Positions 45,901-57,519 of a stretch of 64,000 nucleotides of DNA are shown piece after piece. The position numbers and the translations under genes are program-made. The first letter of the stretch is position 1. Each line of letters opens with the position of its first letter. The notes under the pieces were generated by a model. It made no database searches, was not told the DNA's origin, and saw nothing but the letters and a program-made list of their open reading frames with translations. Source of the DNA: Bugulina stolonifera (lineage: Eukaryota; Bryozoa; Gymnolaemata; Cheilostomatida; Bugulidae); assembly GCA_935421135.1 (NCBI GenBank), contig OW285187.1:17670429-17734428 (forward strand). The letters are read 5' to 3'.

Positions 45901-46187
45901 TACATGTATACATGTATACATGTATACATGTATGCATGTATACATGTATGCATGTAAGCATGTAAGCAAGCTACATGTATACATGTTACACGTTACATGT
46001 ATTACATGCAACATGTAACATGTACAATGTAACATGTATACACGTAGCTTGCCTATTTTATTATTGCACCTTAATTTAACGTGTATTTTACATGTAGTAC
46101 CCGCCTGTCCAGGTCTCTGCCAGCTACTCTCGCTGTAGCAGAATTTATGCCTGCAACCACAGCAGTTGCTCTTCCTCCACAAAGGTA
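40000..46187 (+). CDS. Candidate exons of an unrecognised gene
   Basis: Several segments look like exons. 40000-40035 is ATG...GAG (MRVYTFRQWAHE), ending at GTGAGT. 40225-40300 reads SWYTVTVCIYEWSYQSISIL. 41970-42054 reads ELRKFIGSLRELINQLVNW between TATAG and GTGAGG. 42456-42725 is an Ala/Thr/Pro-rich frame with PPPPPHPPPPP, ending TAA. 43773-43811 reads PNDQETQGLGKI. 46101-46187 reads TRLSRSLPATLAVAEFMPAT. The last two match in phase. I could not join all of them and recognise no family. Some may be chance. Confidence 0.28.
40436..41969. other. AT-rich stretch; no gene seen
   Basis: No frame, RNA or transposon signature could be supported here. If the candidate gene at 40000-46187 is real, this is intron. 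Confidence 0.4.
43915..44085. repeat. Foldback repeat, about 170 bp
   Basis: The outer pair TAGTTTTTGATTTATTCCTA-like sequence is inverted at the two sides, and CAAGCATCATCATCAGAGGA is mirrored around position 44014. Resembles a small foldback MITE. Confidence 0.65.
44262..44550. repeat. Hexanucleotide (CGGTAG)n array, about 46 copies
   Basis: Nearly pure array with single-base variants at both ends. The two-codon period gives long Val-Ala and Tyr-Arg frames, which are artefacts. Confidence 0.97.
44741..44807. repeat. 67-bp near-perfect palindrome
   Basis: 33-bp arms (GAACACGGTCTTGGTATGTT...) separated by a single base. Confidence 0.95.
44976..45734 (+). mobile_element. Solo LTR, family 1
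   Basis: TGTAATGG...CCGTTACA, flanked by CATG on both sides (44972-44975, 45735-45738). Carries ACTATATAAAGG (TATA) and, about 60 bp on, CTCAATAAAGACACAT (polyadenylation signal). Because it sits in TACATGTA-rich DNA the 4-bp duplication alone is weak evidence, but the minus-strand copy at 56630 has an independent one. No internal retroelement genes adjoin it. Confidence 0.82.
45735..46060. repeat. TACATGTA-rich satellite
   Basis: Irregular run of ACATGTA, ACATGTT and ATACATGT units, self-complementary throughout. Frames here are artefacts. Confidence 0.9.
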
Positions 46188-46699
46188 ATTGTAAATGTAT
46201 ATAGACACATTGTATAGACAATTTGCATACATTTAGGGTAAATAGTAATGAGTGTATGGGAAAGTAGCATGTTAAACTGTTTCCCATTTTATTTCTGAGA
46301 TTTTGCTTGTGATGTACTAAAATCAGGGCCGTAGTGCCCTACACGGCTGTGCGGCCTGGCCGTCTGAACTTTTAGCATTGCAAAGTCGAAGTGTAGTCAA
46401 TTTATTATCATGGTCAGATAAGTGTTTAAAGTTTCTTCCACTTTCCTATTTGCGGGGTTTACAAGATATGTAAGGATATGGTGATAATAAGTGTGCTAAA
46501 CACTTTTATATCAGAAAATTCTAAATACTACCGTACTTAACTGCAGTTATGTAACATTTTAAACATTGAAAACCTGTCAGGGGAGATAACTCTTAATTTG
46601 AAGATTATTTTAGTATACAGTATAAGAGGTACCGTATACACAGTCCATGTACTGGGTGTGTTAAGAATAATATAAACCTTGAAAATCTAAACAATTATA

Positions 46700-47140
46700 T
46701 TAGTTTTCAATTGAACAAACTTTTTTGGATTCGGCTATCTGTCTGCCCTACATTGTTTTCAATATATTTACTTAGGCATTCAATCTTATAGGGAGAAATA
46801 AGAAATATATATATGGTATGAAAAAAAAACATGCTTTCAGCTGCTTTTTGTAGATTCGTTAGCTCTACTTCATTTCATTGCATGTTTTTCATCATTGTAA
46901 AGGAGTAAAGTATTTGTAAATGTCGTTAGAGTTGAATGATTTATGTTCAGTCATAATTGTGAACAGATACAATGTATACATGTACATGCATATATATGTA
47001 TGAGGCTGGGTTATATTTAATGTTATTACACAGGTATATTTCATAAGCCTGAACTGCTTCAAATTTGCTCTATTTTTATGAAAAACACTTTCAGGGCGCC
47101 GGTGGCCGGGGCGCTGCCCCGGACCCCGCCAGGACTATGA
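46700..47140. repeat. Dispersed repeat Y, copy 2 (uninterrupted)
   Basis: Matches 31085-31123 joined to 32126-32535. It shows the site before family-X LTR insertion (CTGTCTGCCCTACATTG). Confidence 0.7.
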
Positions 47141-47289
47141 CTATCTTGTAGGAACCAGGGAAGACCAAAGTGGGTGAAAAGGTTATGCTGCTTTAGATAG
47201 CAAAAGTGATATCATCTTGCTACATCACCTGCTATTTCTCACCGTTTCTCACCGTAGCCCCTTTAATCATTGCAGGAAACGGGATTCTG

Positions 47290-47495
47290 CATAATAGCTA
47301 ACTCTATCAGCGATCCTTAGTATCATCTTTTTCTAGCTGCCACATTCTCATGTCTGTTCTGATCGTATCCATCCATCTGTGTTCTGGTCTACCTCTCTTT
47401 CTCTTGCTTTCAACACTAATATCACCGAATCTCCTAATGTCTTCCTCATCACCTGTATTTATTATAATATTATTATCCATAGCATCCACATTCAT
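47290..47495 (-). pseudogene. Non-LTR retrotransposon C-terminal fragment
   Basis: The peptide SKRKRGRPEHRWMDTIRTDM followed by MWQLEKDD matches the basic RGRPxxRWMD...D(M/L) tail found at the end of many LINE polyproteins. No polymerase is present nearby. It is a short 3' remnant. Confidence 0.6.
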
Positions 47496-47508
47496 ATGAT
47501 TAACACAT

Positions 47509-49044
47509 TGTAATGTTTTGAGCTGTGTTTACATACAAGTGCCGATGTGACACGAGTATGGGAAGGGCTTGGAGGTTGGTAGAGGACGACCAAGTGACTT
47601 CCACACATTACATAAAGAGTGAACAGTTAGTTAGTGCTGTTGTAATTATATATCTTGACGTAAGCCGATGCTGAGACTCATCTAAGAGTCCAGGGTCGAC
47701 GTAGGTCTGTAGAGTTTATACTCCAAAGGAGTGTAGAAAGAAGTTCTGATAATTTAGGAACTTGGGCCCGATGCTAGATTCATATAGAATCTGGGATCGA
47801 CTTAAACCGTAGATGTAGACTCACAAGGAGTGTATAGAGATATACTAAATATACTTCCGGTAAAACGTACGATAAGGTATCGGGCATGGCCGATAAGGTA
47901 TCGGGCCGGAACTGATGCAACAACGTGGATGGTTCCACCCGACGTTGGCCACCAAAAGGGCCGGCCTTTGCACAAAAAGTGCTTACAACAGCCTGAAATG
48001 GAAAGTATATAAATATGGCCATGTTTGGAGACATCGGCCCAAAAAAGTGTACAGTAAAAGACTTAGTATGTGTAATCAGACAAGGGAAGATAATTGCTTA
48101 TATAATAAGGGAAAAACCAAGTGTAATTGCAATAGTCTGATTGGTTAAGAATATAATAATAGAAGCACACTATACAACTGTCAGTAGTTGATTATAATAA
48201 GGGTAATGTTCATGCATGTATAATAAGAGTACAAGGTAAGACAATAGTAATGCATGAATGGATAATATGAATAACAAGCACTTCGTGCTTGGTCTGCGAC
48301 GCAAGTCTCACTGCATTAGTTGCTCGCTTCGCTCGCGTGTAATGATGGCTTGTGTTCATGTGCTGTGGTCATGCATGTGCATGACCTCTGGTGGCGCAGG
48401 CATGTTACAGTGATTCCATAAGGAGTTGCGCTCCCTTGCATTAAGAAGACAACTCCAAGTCCATAGCCCGAGTTCCAGCACCAAAAAGTTGGGTGGGTCG
48501 GGCACCCAACCCGCCCTTGTTCAGGGTTGAGGGCCTAAGGCTACGGCCACGCCCCGGCAGTGATGCCTGGGGACCCGATCCCAAGGTCCTAGCACCACCC
48601 GGAACGGAGTTCCTCACCGGCAGCATTGTATTATATATAAATCAAGGGTCCAAGAGGATCTCCGCTGCAAGCATAGCCTGAGTTCCAACACTTATTTGGC
48701 GGGTGGGGTGGGTCGAGCACCCACCCCGTCCTAGGTCGGGTCCGAGGGCCTAAGGCTAGGGACCCACCCCGGCAGCGATGCAGGGAACCCGGTCCCAAGG
48801 TCCTAGCACCACCCGGGGCCGCGATCCTGACCGGCAGCATTGCAACATATATGAATCGTCCTGATTTTCGACCCCAAATCTGATTGGAGGATGGCAGACC
48901 GCAGACCGTAAACCGTAGACCGTAAACCGTAGACCGTAGACCGTAAACCGTTTCGTCTTTAGTTATATGATGTGAGAACAATGTCACTGCGGCTATTTAC
49001 AAGATTACAGTCTATGCCGTGGCAGGCTGTGCTGTTTCACCACA
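47509..49044. mobile_element. Solo LTR, family X, copy 2, with nested insertion
   Basis: TGTAATG...CACCACA, matching 31124-32125, but containing a 696-bp insertion at 48271-48966. About 160 bp of the family sequence is missing. Flanks (ACAT/ATAT) are no longer identical. Confidence 0.7.
48271..48966. mobile_element. Repeat R, copy 1, inserted into LTR X
   Basis: ATAAC...GTTAT ends, flanked by ATGA on both sides (48267-48270, 48967-48970). LTR X copy 1 shows the single uninterrupted ATGA. The interior holds two diverged subunits of about 230 bp with GGTCCTAGCACCACCC and CACCGGCAGCATTG, and a GTAAACCGTAGACC short repeat. Non-coding. Other copies at 53930-54490 and 55445-56105, opposite orientation. 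Confidence 0.75.
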
Positions 49045-49627
49045 ATATATCCATAATAAAAACACTGAAAACTAGAACACTTATGCCAGTCTATTTTCAT
49101 GTTCAAATAGACAAACTCATTATAAATAAACACTCTTGAAGTTAAGTTACATTCTAGGCAACAGAATAAATGCGGAGACAACTCCTACCACCAGCTATTC
49201 AATAGTCTAATGATAATTATACTGCATACCACTCTCAATCTCTGATTGCACAAAGAGTTTATATTTCATATAATTATGCTGTACTATCAATGCTGGTAAC
49301 TGAATAGCTACAATGTATTTCTTGCAGCTAACATTGCAGCTCTATTTGCATTTGCATTTCTATTAGGGTTAGGCTAGAGTTAAGGGTAGACTTGCTTTTT
49401 ACTTTGCTCTAAATACGAATAGAACCAGATAGCATCCAGTCATGCACTTGAAAACTTTCACTGTTTTCCTGATAACCTGTGCATATTATACATGCATAGG
49501 TTTTTAACTGTATGATCACAAGGTGATCGACTGTATACATAACAAATCAGCGTCATGCTGACTTTTACCTACACTTTACTACTTTGCAGCTATGTCATCT
49601 TGTCATCGTGTGTGGGACAACCAACTC

Positions 49628-49686
49628 TTTGACTGCTAAATTAACTACATAAAATGTCATTTTATGTAGTTAATTTAGCAGTCAAA
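49628..49686. repeat. 59-bp near-perfect palindrome
   Basis: 29-bp arms (TTTGACTGCTAAATTAACTA...) around a single central base. Confidence 0.93.
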
Positions 49687-49699
49687 AAGATGTTTTTTT

Positions 49700-51590
49700 T
49701 TAACAATGAGCACCAAAATTTATGGGCTGTCTGCTATGGGCACAGTTCTCAGTTACTGTGTCCTGTATAGCTACAAACTAAACTGGTGAAAAAAGCTTTT
49801 GCTTCAAGTCCATGTACTAGGTTGCTACAAACACTAGTACACGAAGTCGTTTGCTCGCACATGATTGTGGGCAAACAAAGCTTGTCCAAACAAATTAGGT
49901 CTCCACTAAGGCAACCATGATGTCTAATAGGAGTGTGAAGATAATATTATAATATATCATGATATAAATGTAAATTGTTTCACCTAGTTTAGATCGGCTT
50001 TTACATTACATATCCTGACTGTTTGTAACCAAACTGGTTACTGTTGTGTTTTGAGGTGGAACATTAATTACTATCAGATACTGTATGTGTTGATAGGAAT
50101 AGCGGCCGGTTAGGTCTAGCCAGGAACGGGGGGGGGGGGGGGTGAGGTCAAGTTAAAGCTATTGACGGGACTAATCTTGAGGCATTCCAGAACTTGAGCT
50201 GAATGAAATAGGACAAACAAAGAGAGCTAACCGAGCACACTTAAGGTGAGCTAAGTACAAGCTTTACACTGTGTATGACCGTGAGATAATATCTCCTATC
50301 CATTTACATGTACTATTCATTGTAAAAAAACTAAAGTTCTAATCATTTATATAGTTGGAGAGACTAAGCTTGCATAATAGATCCAAAGCACATCTCATAT
50401 AAACATTGTATGTACAAGCTGCCAGCTTGGTAGTCAACTTGCATGTCCATCAGTCACCAAAATACAGTGTAGCAAAAAAAGGTTATTATTGACTAAAATT
50501 TCAAACTGAGAGAGTTTGCAGGAGATTGATTCTGAAAACAGGAGGGTCCCGGCAGAGTTGTCATGTATGCTTTTACTTACATGAAACTTTGGAACTGTGT
50601 CATCTTTTGTCCTATATTTTTGTGATTGTCTTAATTTACAGACTCCCAACATCAGCAAGTTTTTTCTTTAAATTATTTGGGTTTATTCAAATTATGCAAA
50701 CTTCATTGAACAATATTGTTATATGTACATTGCATGGTGTTCAACTGCACACTTCAAATAACAACACTGAAGAATTTGTAACACAATTAATAACAGTACA
50801 TTGTTATCTGTTGATTACCCTCCATATAAAGGCAGTAGGATTAGCCTGTTCTGTTCGGCCGTCTTGCTTGGTTAGAGCCGACCTAGGGTCAGCCCTCATG
50901 AACCCAACACTATGCTTTGGTGCACATTGTGTTACACAGTTTCTTATATTGTTGTAATGACCAATCCTTTTTGTTGAAAGTTACCGTAGACATAATCATT
51001 TTGTGTAATAGGAGTGATATTTATTATAACAGTCAGCTTTGTTTTCTGGGATTCTAACAAAGTCACATTAGTTATACTTACAATGTATACACTATACATA
51101 TTGATGTTATGTATTCCAACTGGTATACTCTTAAGATACAAACAAACTAACACATTTTTTCACTGTGCTTTCATCAAATTTTGCCAGCATGATTCGCCTT
51201 TTCTCACTGGGCAAAGTGTACTAGCGATGTGCCAAAGCAGGCAAGTATTTTTATACGTGCCTCTTATGCGCTCATCATAATTTATTATGACACCTCAATC
51301 TGAAATCTTTATTGACAAATAAAAGTGTGAGTCGGCAGAATAAGAACAAGTTGCTAGTGCTAGTAGATAGAGTCCTGCATCTTTACTCAGTGCATGTAGT
51401 AGGAAGGTAGATAGACTACTCTCAACCCCCTCCCCCCCCCCCCCCCAGCACACAGCAGGTGTACGTGAAGCATTACAGTATTAGTTATGTAAAGTTGAAT
51501 CTCACCAGAAAGGCAGTGCTGACTCGGAACAAAATTAAATAAACTACTGTGAAGGTTAGGGATATTGTAATGTCTTTTGTGTTGTGTGCA
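49700..51590. other. Intergenic; no gene supported
   Basis: Contains G and C homopolymer runs (about 50129 and 51433) and a 143-codon frame (50526-50957) with no family features and low-complexity hydrophobic content. Nothing convincing. Confidence 0.4.
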
Positions 51591-51593
51591 TAT

Positions 51594-51735
51594 GTCGTCT
51601 GGGATGACCCACGTACAAAAAGGTGAAGAGCCTATGAGTGGTGCTAGGCCTTTGTCATTACATGAAAGATCGACAAGTACTAGTAATTTAAAGACTAACC
51701 AAGACGACCCATGTGGTCCCGAGTTAGCCTAGTCG
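51594..51735 (-). mobile_element. LTR family 1 fragment
   Basis: GAAGAGCCTATGAGTGGTG through AACCAAGACGACCCATG matches the 3' part of the family-1 LTR (compare 56690-56770), same orientation as the copy at 56630. Truncated on both sides. Confidence 0.7.
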
Positions 51736-51884
51736 GCCTAACCATTATAATATGATATGAAATCGCATACCACCTGTTACACCATTTGTTGCTACAGATT
51801 ACCATGGTAGGGCATTAAAACATGCAATGCAGTATAACAGTGGGCAAAGACAAAGTAAGATAGATTTACTTTAAAGATATTAGT

Positions 51885-52028
51885 TAGGACATGCAACACT
51901 CATGAGTGTTATGTGTCCTAACCTGAATGGCTTAGTAATACTGTACACTGTTTTCGTTGCAAGTGCAATGTACAATTGCACTTGCAACGAAAAACAGTGT
52001 ACAGTATTACTAAGCCATTCAGATTCAG
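51885..52028. repeat. Adjacent palindromes, larger one about 100 bp
   Basis: 51922-52022 has arms of about 47 bp (CTGAATGGCTTAGTAATACT...) with one indel and a central GTACA. A smaller imperfect one (TAGGACATG...) abuts it at 51885-51920. Confidence 0.9.
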
Positions 52029-52321
52029 GTCTTTTTTATTCTGCAAAATAATAGCATGTCAAAATTTAGGGTATTGTACGTGTACATGTAGAGGTTGTTC
52101 AACAATTTTATACACATAGTTTCTCACATTGCTTAATCTTCGATCATTTTTTCTGGTTCCCATTCCCACTCCACCAAGAATTTTTATGCATGCTAATTAA
52201 AAAAATTTCATCTCGTTGTGTAGGCCTAGCTTTAATTCTAGGTTGTATTATTTCTAACATTGACAAGTGTTCACGATTCTTATTACCTTATAAAACAGAA
52301 CATAAGTGTCTGAAATACAAC

Positions 52322-52671
52322 CAGTGTTTGAAGTGTGGTTGTACTTGAGTATACGATGTGTACCCACCTCAATTTTAATGGTTATGCGGCCAGCAGGTGT
52401 GTACCCTCATTTCAATAGCTAGTTTTTTCCCACACAGTCACTGTGAACCTGATAGTGTATTGGTAGAGTGCTTGACTATTTATCATTCATAGGGTCTTGA
52501 CTCTTGAGTTCAAATCTCATCAGAGCATAATTCTTCCCATTTTAGTAATTCACTAATTTCTCAGCTACATTACTATAAGATTAAGTGGATAGCTATACAA
52601 TACCAATCTGTAATATTGCATGCACCGTGTACCCACCTCCACCTCCGTCATTTGTTCCACTTCAAACACGG
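52322..52671. mobile_element. hAT-type MITE with tRNA-like core, copy 2
   Basis: CAGTGTTTGAAGTG at the left and CACTTCAAACACGG at the right are inverted, flanked by perfect 8-bp duplications AATACAAC (52314-52321, 52672-52679). The core has TGGTAGAGTGCTTGACT and GAGTTCAAATCTC, close to tRNA A and B boxes. Confidence 0.82.
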
Positions 52672-53273
52672 AATACAACTATTGCAAATTTAAATTTTAC
52701 TTTAACGAAATGTCGTGAATACTAGATTGTGTTGGCTATGCAGATAGTGTGTTTCTATGCAATTTAGTGAACCTTTTCATTGATGGTTGAAAAATGCGAT
52801 TTTCCTGGCAACAAATAAATAAATGGGTGCAAATTTTATAGGTCTCTAGCTTAGCTATAAAGGACCTGAGTAGTCACTCTTGGTGTCAGATATTGAACCA
52901 CTTCAATACAATACATGAGTAGACAAGTGTCCCGGAAGAAACAGACTGTAGACTATCAACTCTTTCTTATTACATGTTCATGCACTGAGTGAAGTGCAGA
53001 GTTGTAGTACATGTACTGATTGGCTCAACCTGTACTTGTGTACATACGTGTACATGTAGGTCAAATTTTTCCACTTGTAATTAATAATCATTGAGGCAGC
53101 TTGAGTCCGATCCTACCCTAGCACTTTGGCTGTCAGTCTCCGAGGAAACCTGGGGTAGAGGTAGAAAACAGACCAGCGAATTTTGCTTGCGCCCTTATTA
53201 ACTGCGCCATTATTTACTGCGAATTGACAGTTCACCCAATATAAAGCATGTTTATTATTATTTGCATTTCCTT

Positions 53274-53540
53274 CTCGATGATGTTCCCTCTCGATGACGT
53301 TCCCTCTCGATGACGTTCCCTCTCGATGGCGTTCCCTCTCGATGACGTTCGCTTTCGATGACGTTCCCTCTCGATGACGTTCCCTCTCGATGACGTTCCC
53401 TTTCTATGACGTTCCCTCTCGATAACGTTCCTTCTCGATGACGTTCCCTCTCGATGACGTTCCCTCTCGATGACGTTCCCTCTCGATGACGTTCCCTCTC
53501 GATGACGTTCCCTCTCGATGACGTTCCCTCTCGATGACGC
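53274..53540. repeat. 16-bp tandem array containing TGACGT, about 17 copies
   Basis: Unit TCTCGATGACGTTCCC. Most units keep TGACGT, the half-site of CREB/ATF-type bZIP factors. Frames through it are artefacts (RGNVIERERH repeats). Confidence 0.95.
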
Positions 53541-53929
53541 TGGCTTATGATTGACCAGCTAAGTTTTGGTACAATTATAAGCTGCAAGCAATAGAGAGTG
53601 GTGAATAACATGTACTTGTATATCATAGTTTGCTTTGTTGGCTTAGCATATAATCTTGTAGCTTCCAGGAAAAATGTGAAGTAAAAATTGGTCCTATCTT
53701 ATGTATCTCACAATTATAAATCATATTGGATTTATCCTCTCCTGATTAAAGATTGAGATTGCTGAATGTGAGCACTGAGCAGACTCAAGAGAAGAAAACT
53801 ACGAATTCTACACAGAAGTCTATGAATACCTGAATACCTGTTTTAATCTCCTCAAAAGGTTTGCTGTAATAATAATGACAATAATATTATACACATCATA
53901 CAATAAGCAACAAAACAGTCTGTGGTTTT

Positions 53930-54490
53930 CGTTGCCGGGTGTGTCCCTAGTCTTTAGGCATTTGGGGTGGGAACTCAGCTCACCCTACCTACGGCATGCA
54001 TGTTGAAACTAGGGTTATGCCAATAGAAGAAATCCGTCTAGGACCCATAATTTATAATATATACAATCTTTATGTTGCAATGCCACCTCACTGGATTTCA
54101 ACTCCAGGTGGTGCTAGGACCTTGGAACCGGGTCCCCAATGTTACTGCTGGGTGAAGTCACAGCCTTAGGCCCTCGGCTCTAAACCAGGGTGAGGTGGAT
54201 ACCCAACTCAGTCGGAACTTGCGTTATGGACTTAGAATTGTAAGAAAAGAAAGCACAACTCCTCAAAAACTCACTGAAACATGCCTGCGCAACCAGAGGT
54301 CATGCACTTGCATGACCAGGGTACATGAACACAAGTCATCATTACATTTGAGTAGCAGAAGCAGAAAATCCTGCAGTGAAACTTGCATTTCAGACTAGTA
54401 AAGCCCGGAGGGCTTTATGAAGAATGCGCACAGTGCAAGCAAAGCGAGCAAATATTGCAATGAGACTTGCGTCGGAGACCAAGTGCTTGT
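53930..54490. mobile_element. Repeat R, copy 2
   Basis: Matches repeat R in the orientation opposite to 48271: CAGGTGGTGCTAGGACC, GCCTTAGGCCCTCGG, and an end near GGAGACCAAGTGCTTGTG. Missing one subunit and the ATAAC terminus. Confidence 0.65.
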
Positions 54491-54943
54491 GAAAAAAATA
54501 AACAAACATTTATTTAGGTTCCATAACCAATACGGTGTTACTATTCCAATGCATACAAATACACGTTCTTGTAAGCATGTGAGCTACATGTACAATGTAG
54601 GGGAATTGACTGATTGTCTGCTACATAGTACATGTACATACATGAACATATACTATACAATATACATAATTACATTGTCAGTAGTTGTAGTATAGGCTAG
54701 GTATTGATTAGTCCATTAGCCAATTGAGATATGTTATATTCTAGTACCTCAACACTAGCTAGTAATCAATAGAGCCTGTAGGAGTAGAGTTGGGTCAGTA
54801 TAAGTACAGTATTAGCTCTCTCTACTACTGACTAATAGTATAGCTAACTGTCAGCTGACTAGAGGCGTTACCATGTGTGGTTAGATACACTTTTTGGAAA
54901 CTTTGGTCTAAACTAATCAATTAGCAGATTAGCATAAGATAAG

Positions 54944-55019
54944 ATGATGTCATATCTACAGAGGATAGCTGCCTCATCTATCTCTCTCTTCTTCTTTATT
55001 CTCTACATTCAGTCGCCTG
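54944..55019 (+). CDS. Candidate first exon: signal peptide
   Basis: ATGATG opens a frame MSYLQRIAASSISLFFFILY followed by IQSP and a GTGAGT donor in phase 1. Basic start, hydrophobic core of about 13 residues and a polar end are what a secretory signal peptide looks like. No continuation was found, so the protein is unknown. The gene may be interrupted by the repeats that follow. Confidence 0.4.
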
Positions 55020-55139
55020 GTGAGTACTGAATACGTTTGTACCATTATTATACAATAAGTACATGTAATGCACATATTTACTGCCCCAGTATATACACAT
55101 GCTTTTAACTTACTAGTAAATAGCAAGTGTATGTATTAT

Positions 55140-55275
55140 GTAATGCTGCATATACACCTACATATACATGTACAACATGTATATGTATATGTTTATGTAT
55201 GTACATGTATATGTATGTATATGTACATATACCTACATGTACATGTACATGCATATACATGTACATGTATATGTT
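55140..55275. repeat. TATGTACATG-rich simple sequence
   Basis: Irregular (TATGTA/CATGTA) repeats; frames are artefacts. Confidence 0.85.
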
Positions 55276-55444
55276 TATGTGTTTACATAATAATTATAAG
55301 ACACAGTGTACTATGTCTACTTCTAAGTCTACTAACATTAAACACTGGTGTACAAATGTAGCCTAGATTACCTGCATGTTGCATGACACACACATGTATA
55401 TGCCTATCTCGTATATATATACATGTATATACATGTATATTTAT

Positions 55445-56105
55445 CATCACTATAACTAAAGACGAAACTTGCTGCGGTCTTCCGTCCTCCAGTCAGATTC
55501 GGGGTCGAAAATCAAGACAATTTATATGTTGTAATGCTGCCGATCAGGACCTCGGATCCAGGTGGTGCTAGGACCTTAGCACCAGGTCTACCGAAATCGT
55601 TGCTTGGACTAGTTCCTAGCCTTAGGCCCTCGATTCTGACCCAAGGCGGGGAAGGTACTCAACCCACCCAATCCGCCGGATGGGTGTTGAAAGTCGGACT
55701 ATGCTGGCAACATTGATTCTCTTGAACTTGTGGTTTATATATATATAAATCCTCACCGGCAGCATTGGAACATATATGTTCCAATGCTACCGGTGAGGAT
55801 TTCGGTTTCAGGTGGTCCTAGGACCACAGGATCAGGTCCTCCGACATCGTTGCCGGGTGGGTTCGCAGCCTTAGGCCCTCAGCCTCCACCCGGGGATGGG
55901 TGGGTACTCAACACACCTCACCCGCCATATTGGTGTTGCAACAAGGGCTATGGACTTGGAGTTGTCTACCTAATGCAACGAAACCCAACTCCTCATGAGG
56001 TCACTGCAACACGCCCGCACCAATAGAAGTCACAGTACATGAACACAAGCCATCATTTCATGCGAGTGAGTAAATATGGCAGTGAAACTTGCATCGCAGA
56101 CCAGG
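55445..56105. mobile_element. Repeat R, copy 3
   Basis: Begins ATAACTAAAGACGAAAC (the GTTAT end of copy 1 reversed), has two subunits with GGTCCTAGGACC/GGTGCTAGGACC, and ends near TCGCAGACCAGGCATG. Non-coding. Confidence 0.75.
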
Positions 56106-56629
56106 CATGAATTGTTTGTGTATATACATGTATATACACACACCTGTAGACCTATATAATATGGGTAACACAGTAAAGTACAACCATGTACATGCATAAT
56201 ACAAGTGTATGTACATGCAGTGACTTTGGTATCGACACGCATCTACTGTGTATAAACAATATAATTGTTGATGTAGAAAGGGATGATTCTACTATTTTAC
56301 TGTTTCTAACAACTCGGTATTAGATATTTCATGTAAACACACATTATGCTATGATAATAAGTAGTGTATGCAAACTGGCCATTGTTACCTCTGAATAGGG
56401 GTATGAGTTGAAAGTTTTTGCATAATACATTGATTAAGTAACTGGTTAAGATGTATTATTGTGATGTAGGAAAACAGGCATAGGCAAACTACAGGCATAA
56501 GAGATTCAGGCTGCGGCTCCTCTTTGAAAGCCTAGTACATAATGAGCAACACAACAACTCTTTTCATGGTTGCTATAGTTACATTCATAGCATACCTTTG
56601 AGTTTGAAGACCTCCGGGATAGATTATAC

Positions 56630-57399
56630 TGTAAGGCTTTTTTCTGCTTGAGGTCGAGGGATGACCCACTAGTGTGAAAAGAGAAGAGCCTATGAGTGGT
56701 GGTAGGCCTTGTGCATTACATAAAAGATCGACAGAACTTGTAGTTATGCAGTTAACCAAGACGACCCATGTGGTCCTGCGTCAATGCTTATGTGCTATAC
56801 TTGAGAAAGAGTATGTTCAGTCCTAGTAGGTTGTTCGGGCATCAAGGTCGAAAGACCTTATCAGCTGGAACCAACCTTAGCTACGAGAGAAGACTCTGTA
56901 TACGTAGTATACAATGTAGATGTGCCTTTATTGCGATCCAAGCATCAACTGAGACAATGACAGTATAAAAAATTTGCTCTATATAATTTTAGACTTCCGG
57001 AAAAAGGTTCCGGTAAAAGGACAACTTAGCATTGTCTGAAACTTGCACAACAAGATGGTGGCCGGAAGGCCGAGGCCCGATCTAACATGAGTCGGTCCCA
57101 AACATAAACAAGATACACTTAAAAACATGCTAAGCGTGTGCAAAATTAATATTGTATTAAATTCTGAGACGTCGGCCTCAGTTACATGAGTATAAAAGGA
57201 GTATTTGCACTTGTAATCTATAATACATAGTTCAAGTAATGCATAATATAGGAATACGTGAACAGACGTACATGTAAGTATATGCATGAATACACTGCAA
57301 GTACAAGAATAATTGGACGAGACAGCTACAGGGACTGAAGGTGCATTAATGTCCATCAGGCAGGATGAGTCATACTAATAAATGTCTTTGGCCATTACA
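56630..57399 (-). mobile_element. Solo LTR, family 1, reverse orientation
   Basis: Plus-strand ends TGTAAGGC...CCATTACA, flanked by ATAC on both sides (56626-56629, 57400-57403). Contains the reversed CTTTATTG polyadenylation signal and CTTCCGG blocks of family 1. Confidence 0.8.
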
Positions 57400-57519
57400 A
57401 TACTACATGCATGTTGTATGAAACAATGCACACAGCTGTAAATAAAGTACATACAGTACACTGTAGCATTCGCAAGTAGACAGAAGTAGTATAGTCAGTG
57501 CAGATCTACACAGACACCC

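Noticed and set aside
50526..50957. 143-codon + strand frame
   Set aside because: Hydrophobic but irregular, no motif, no splice context; likely chance.
53258..53626. Arg/Glu-rich frame on the - strand
   Set aside because: Translation of the 16-bp array only.
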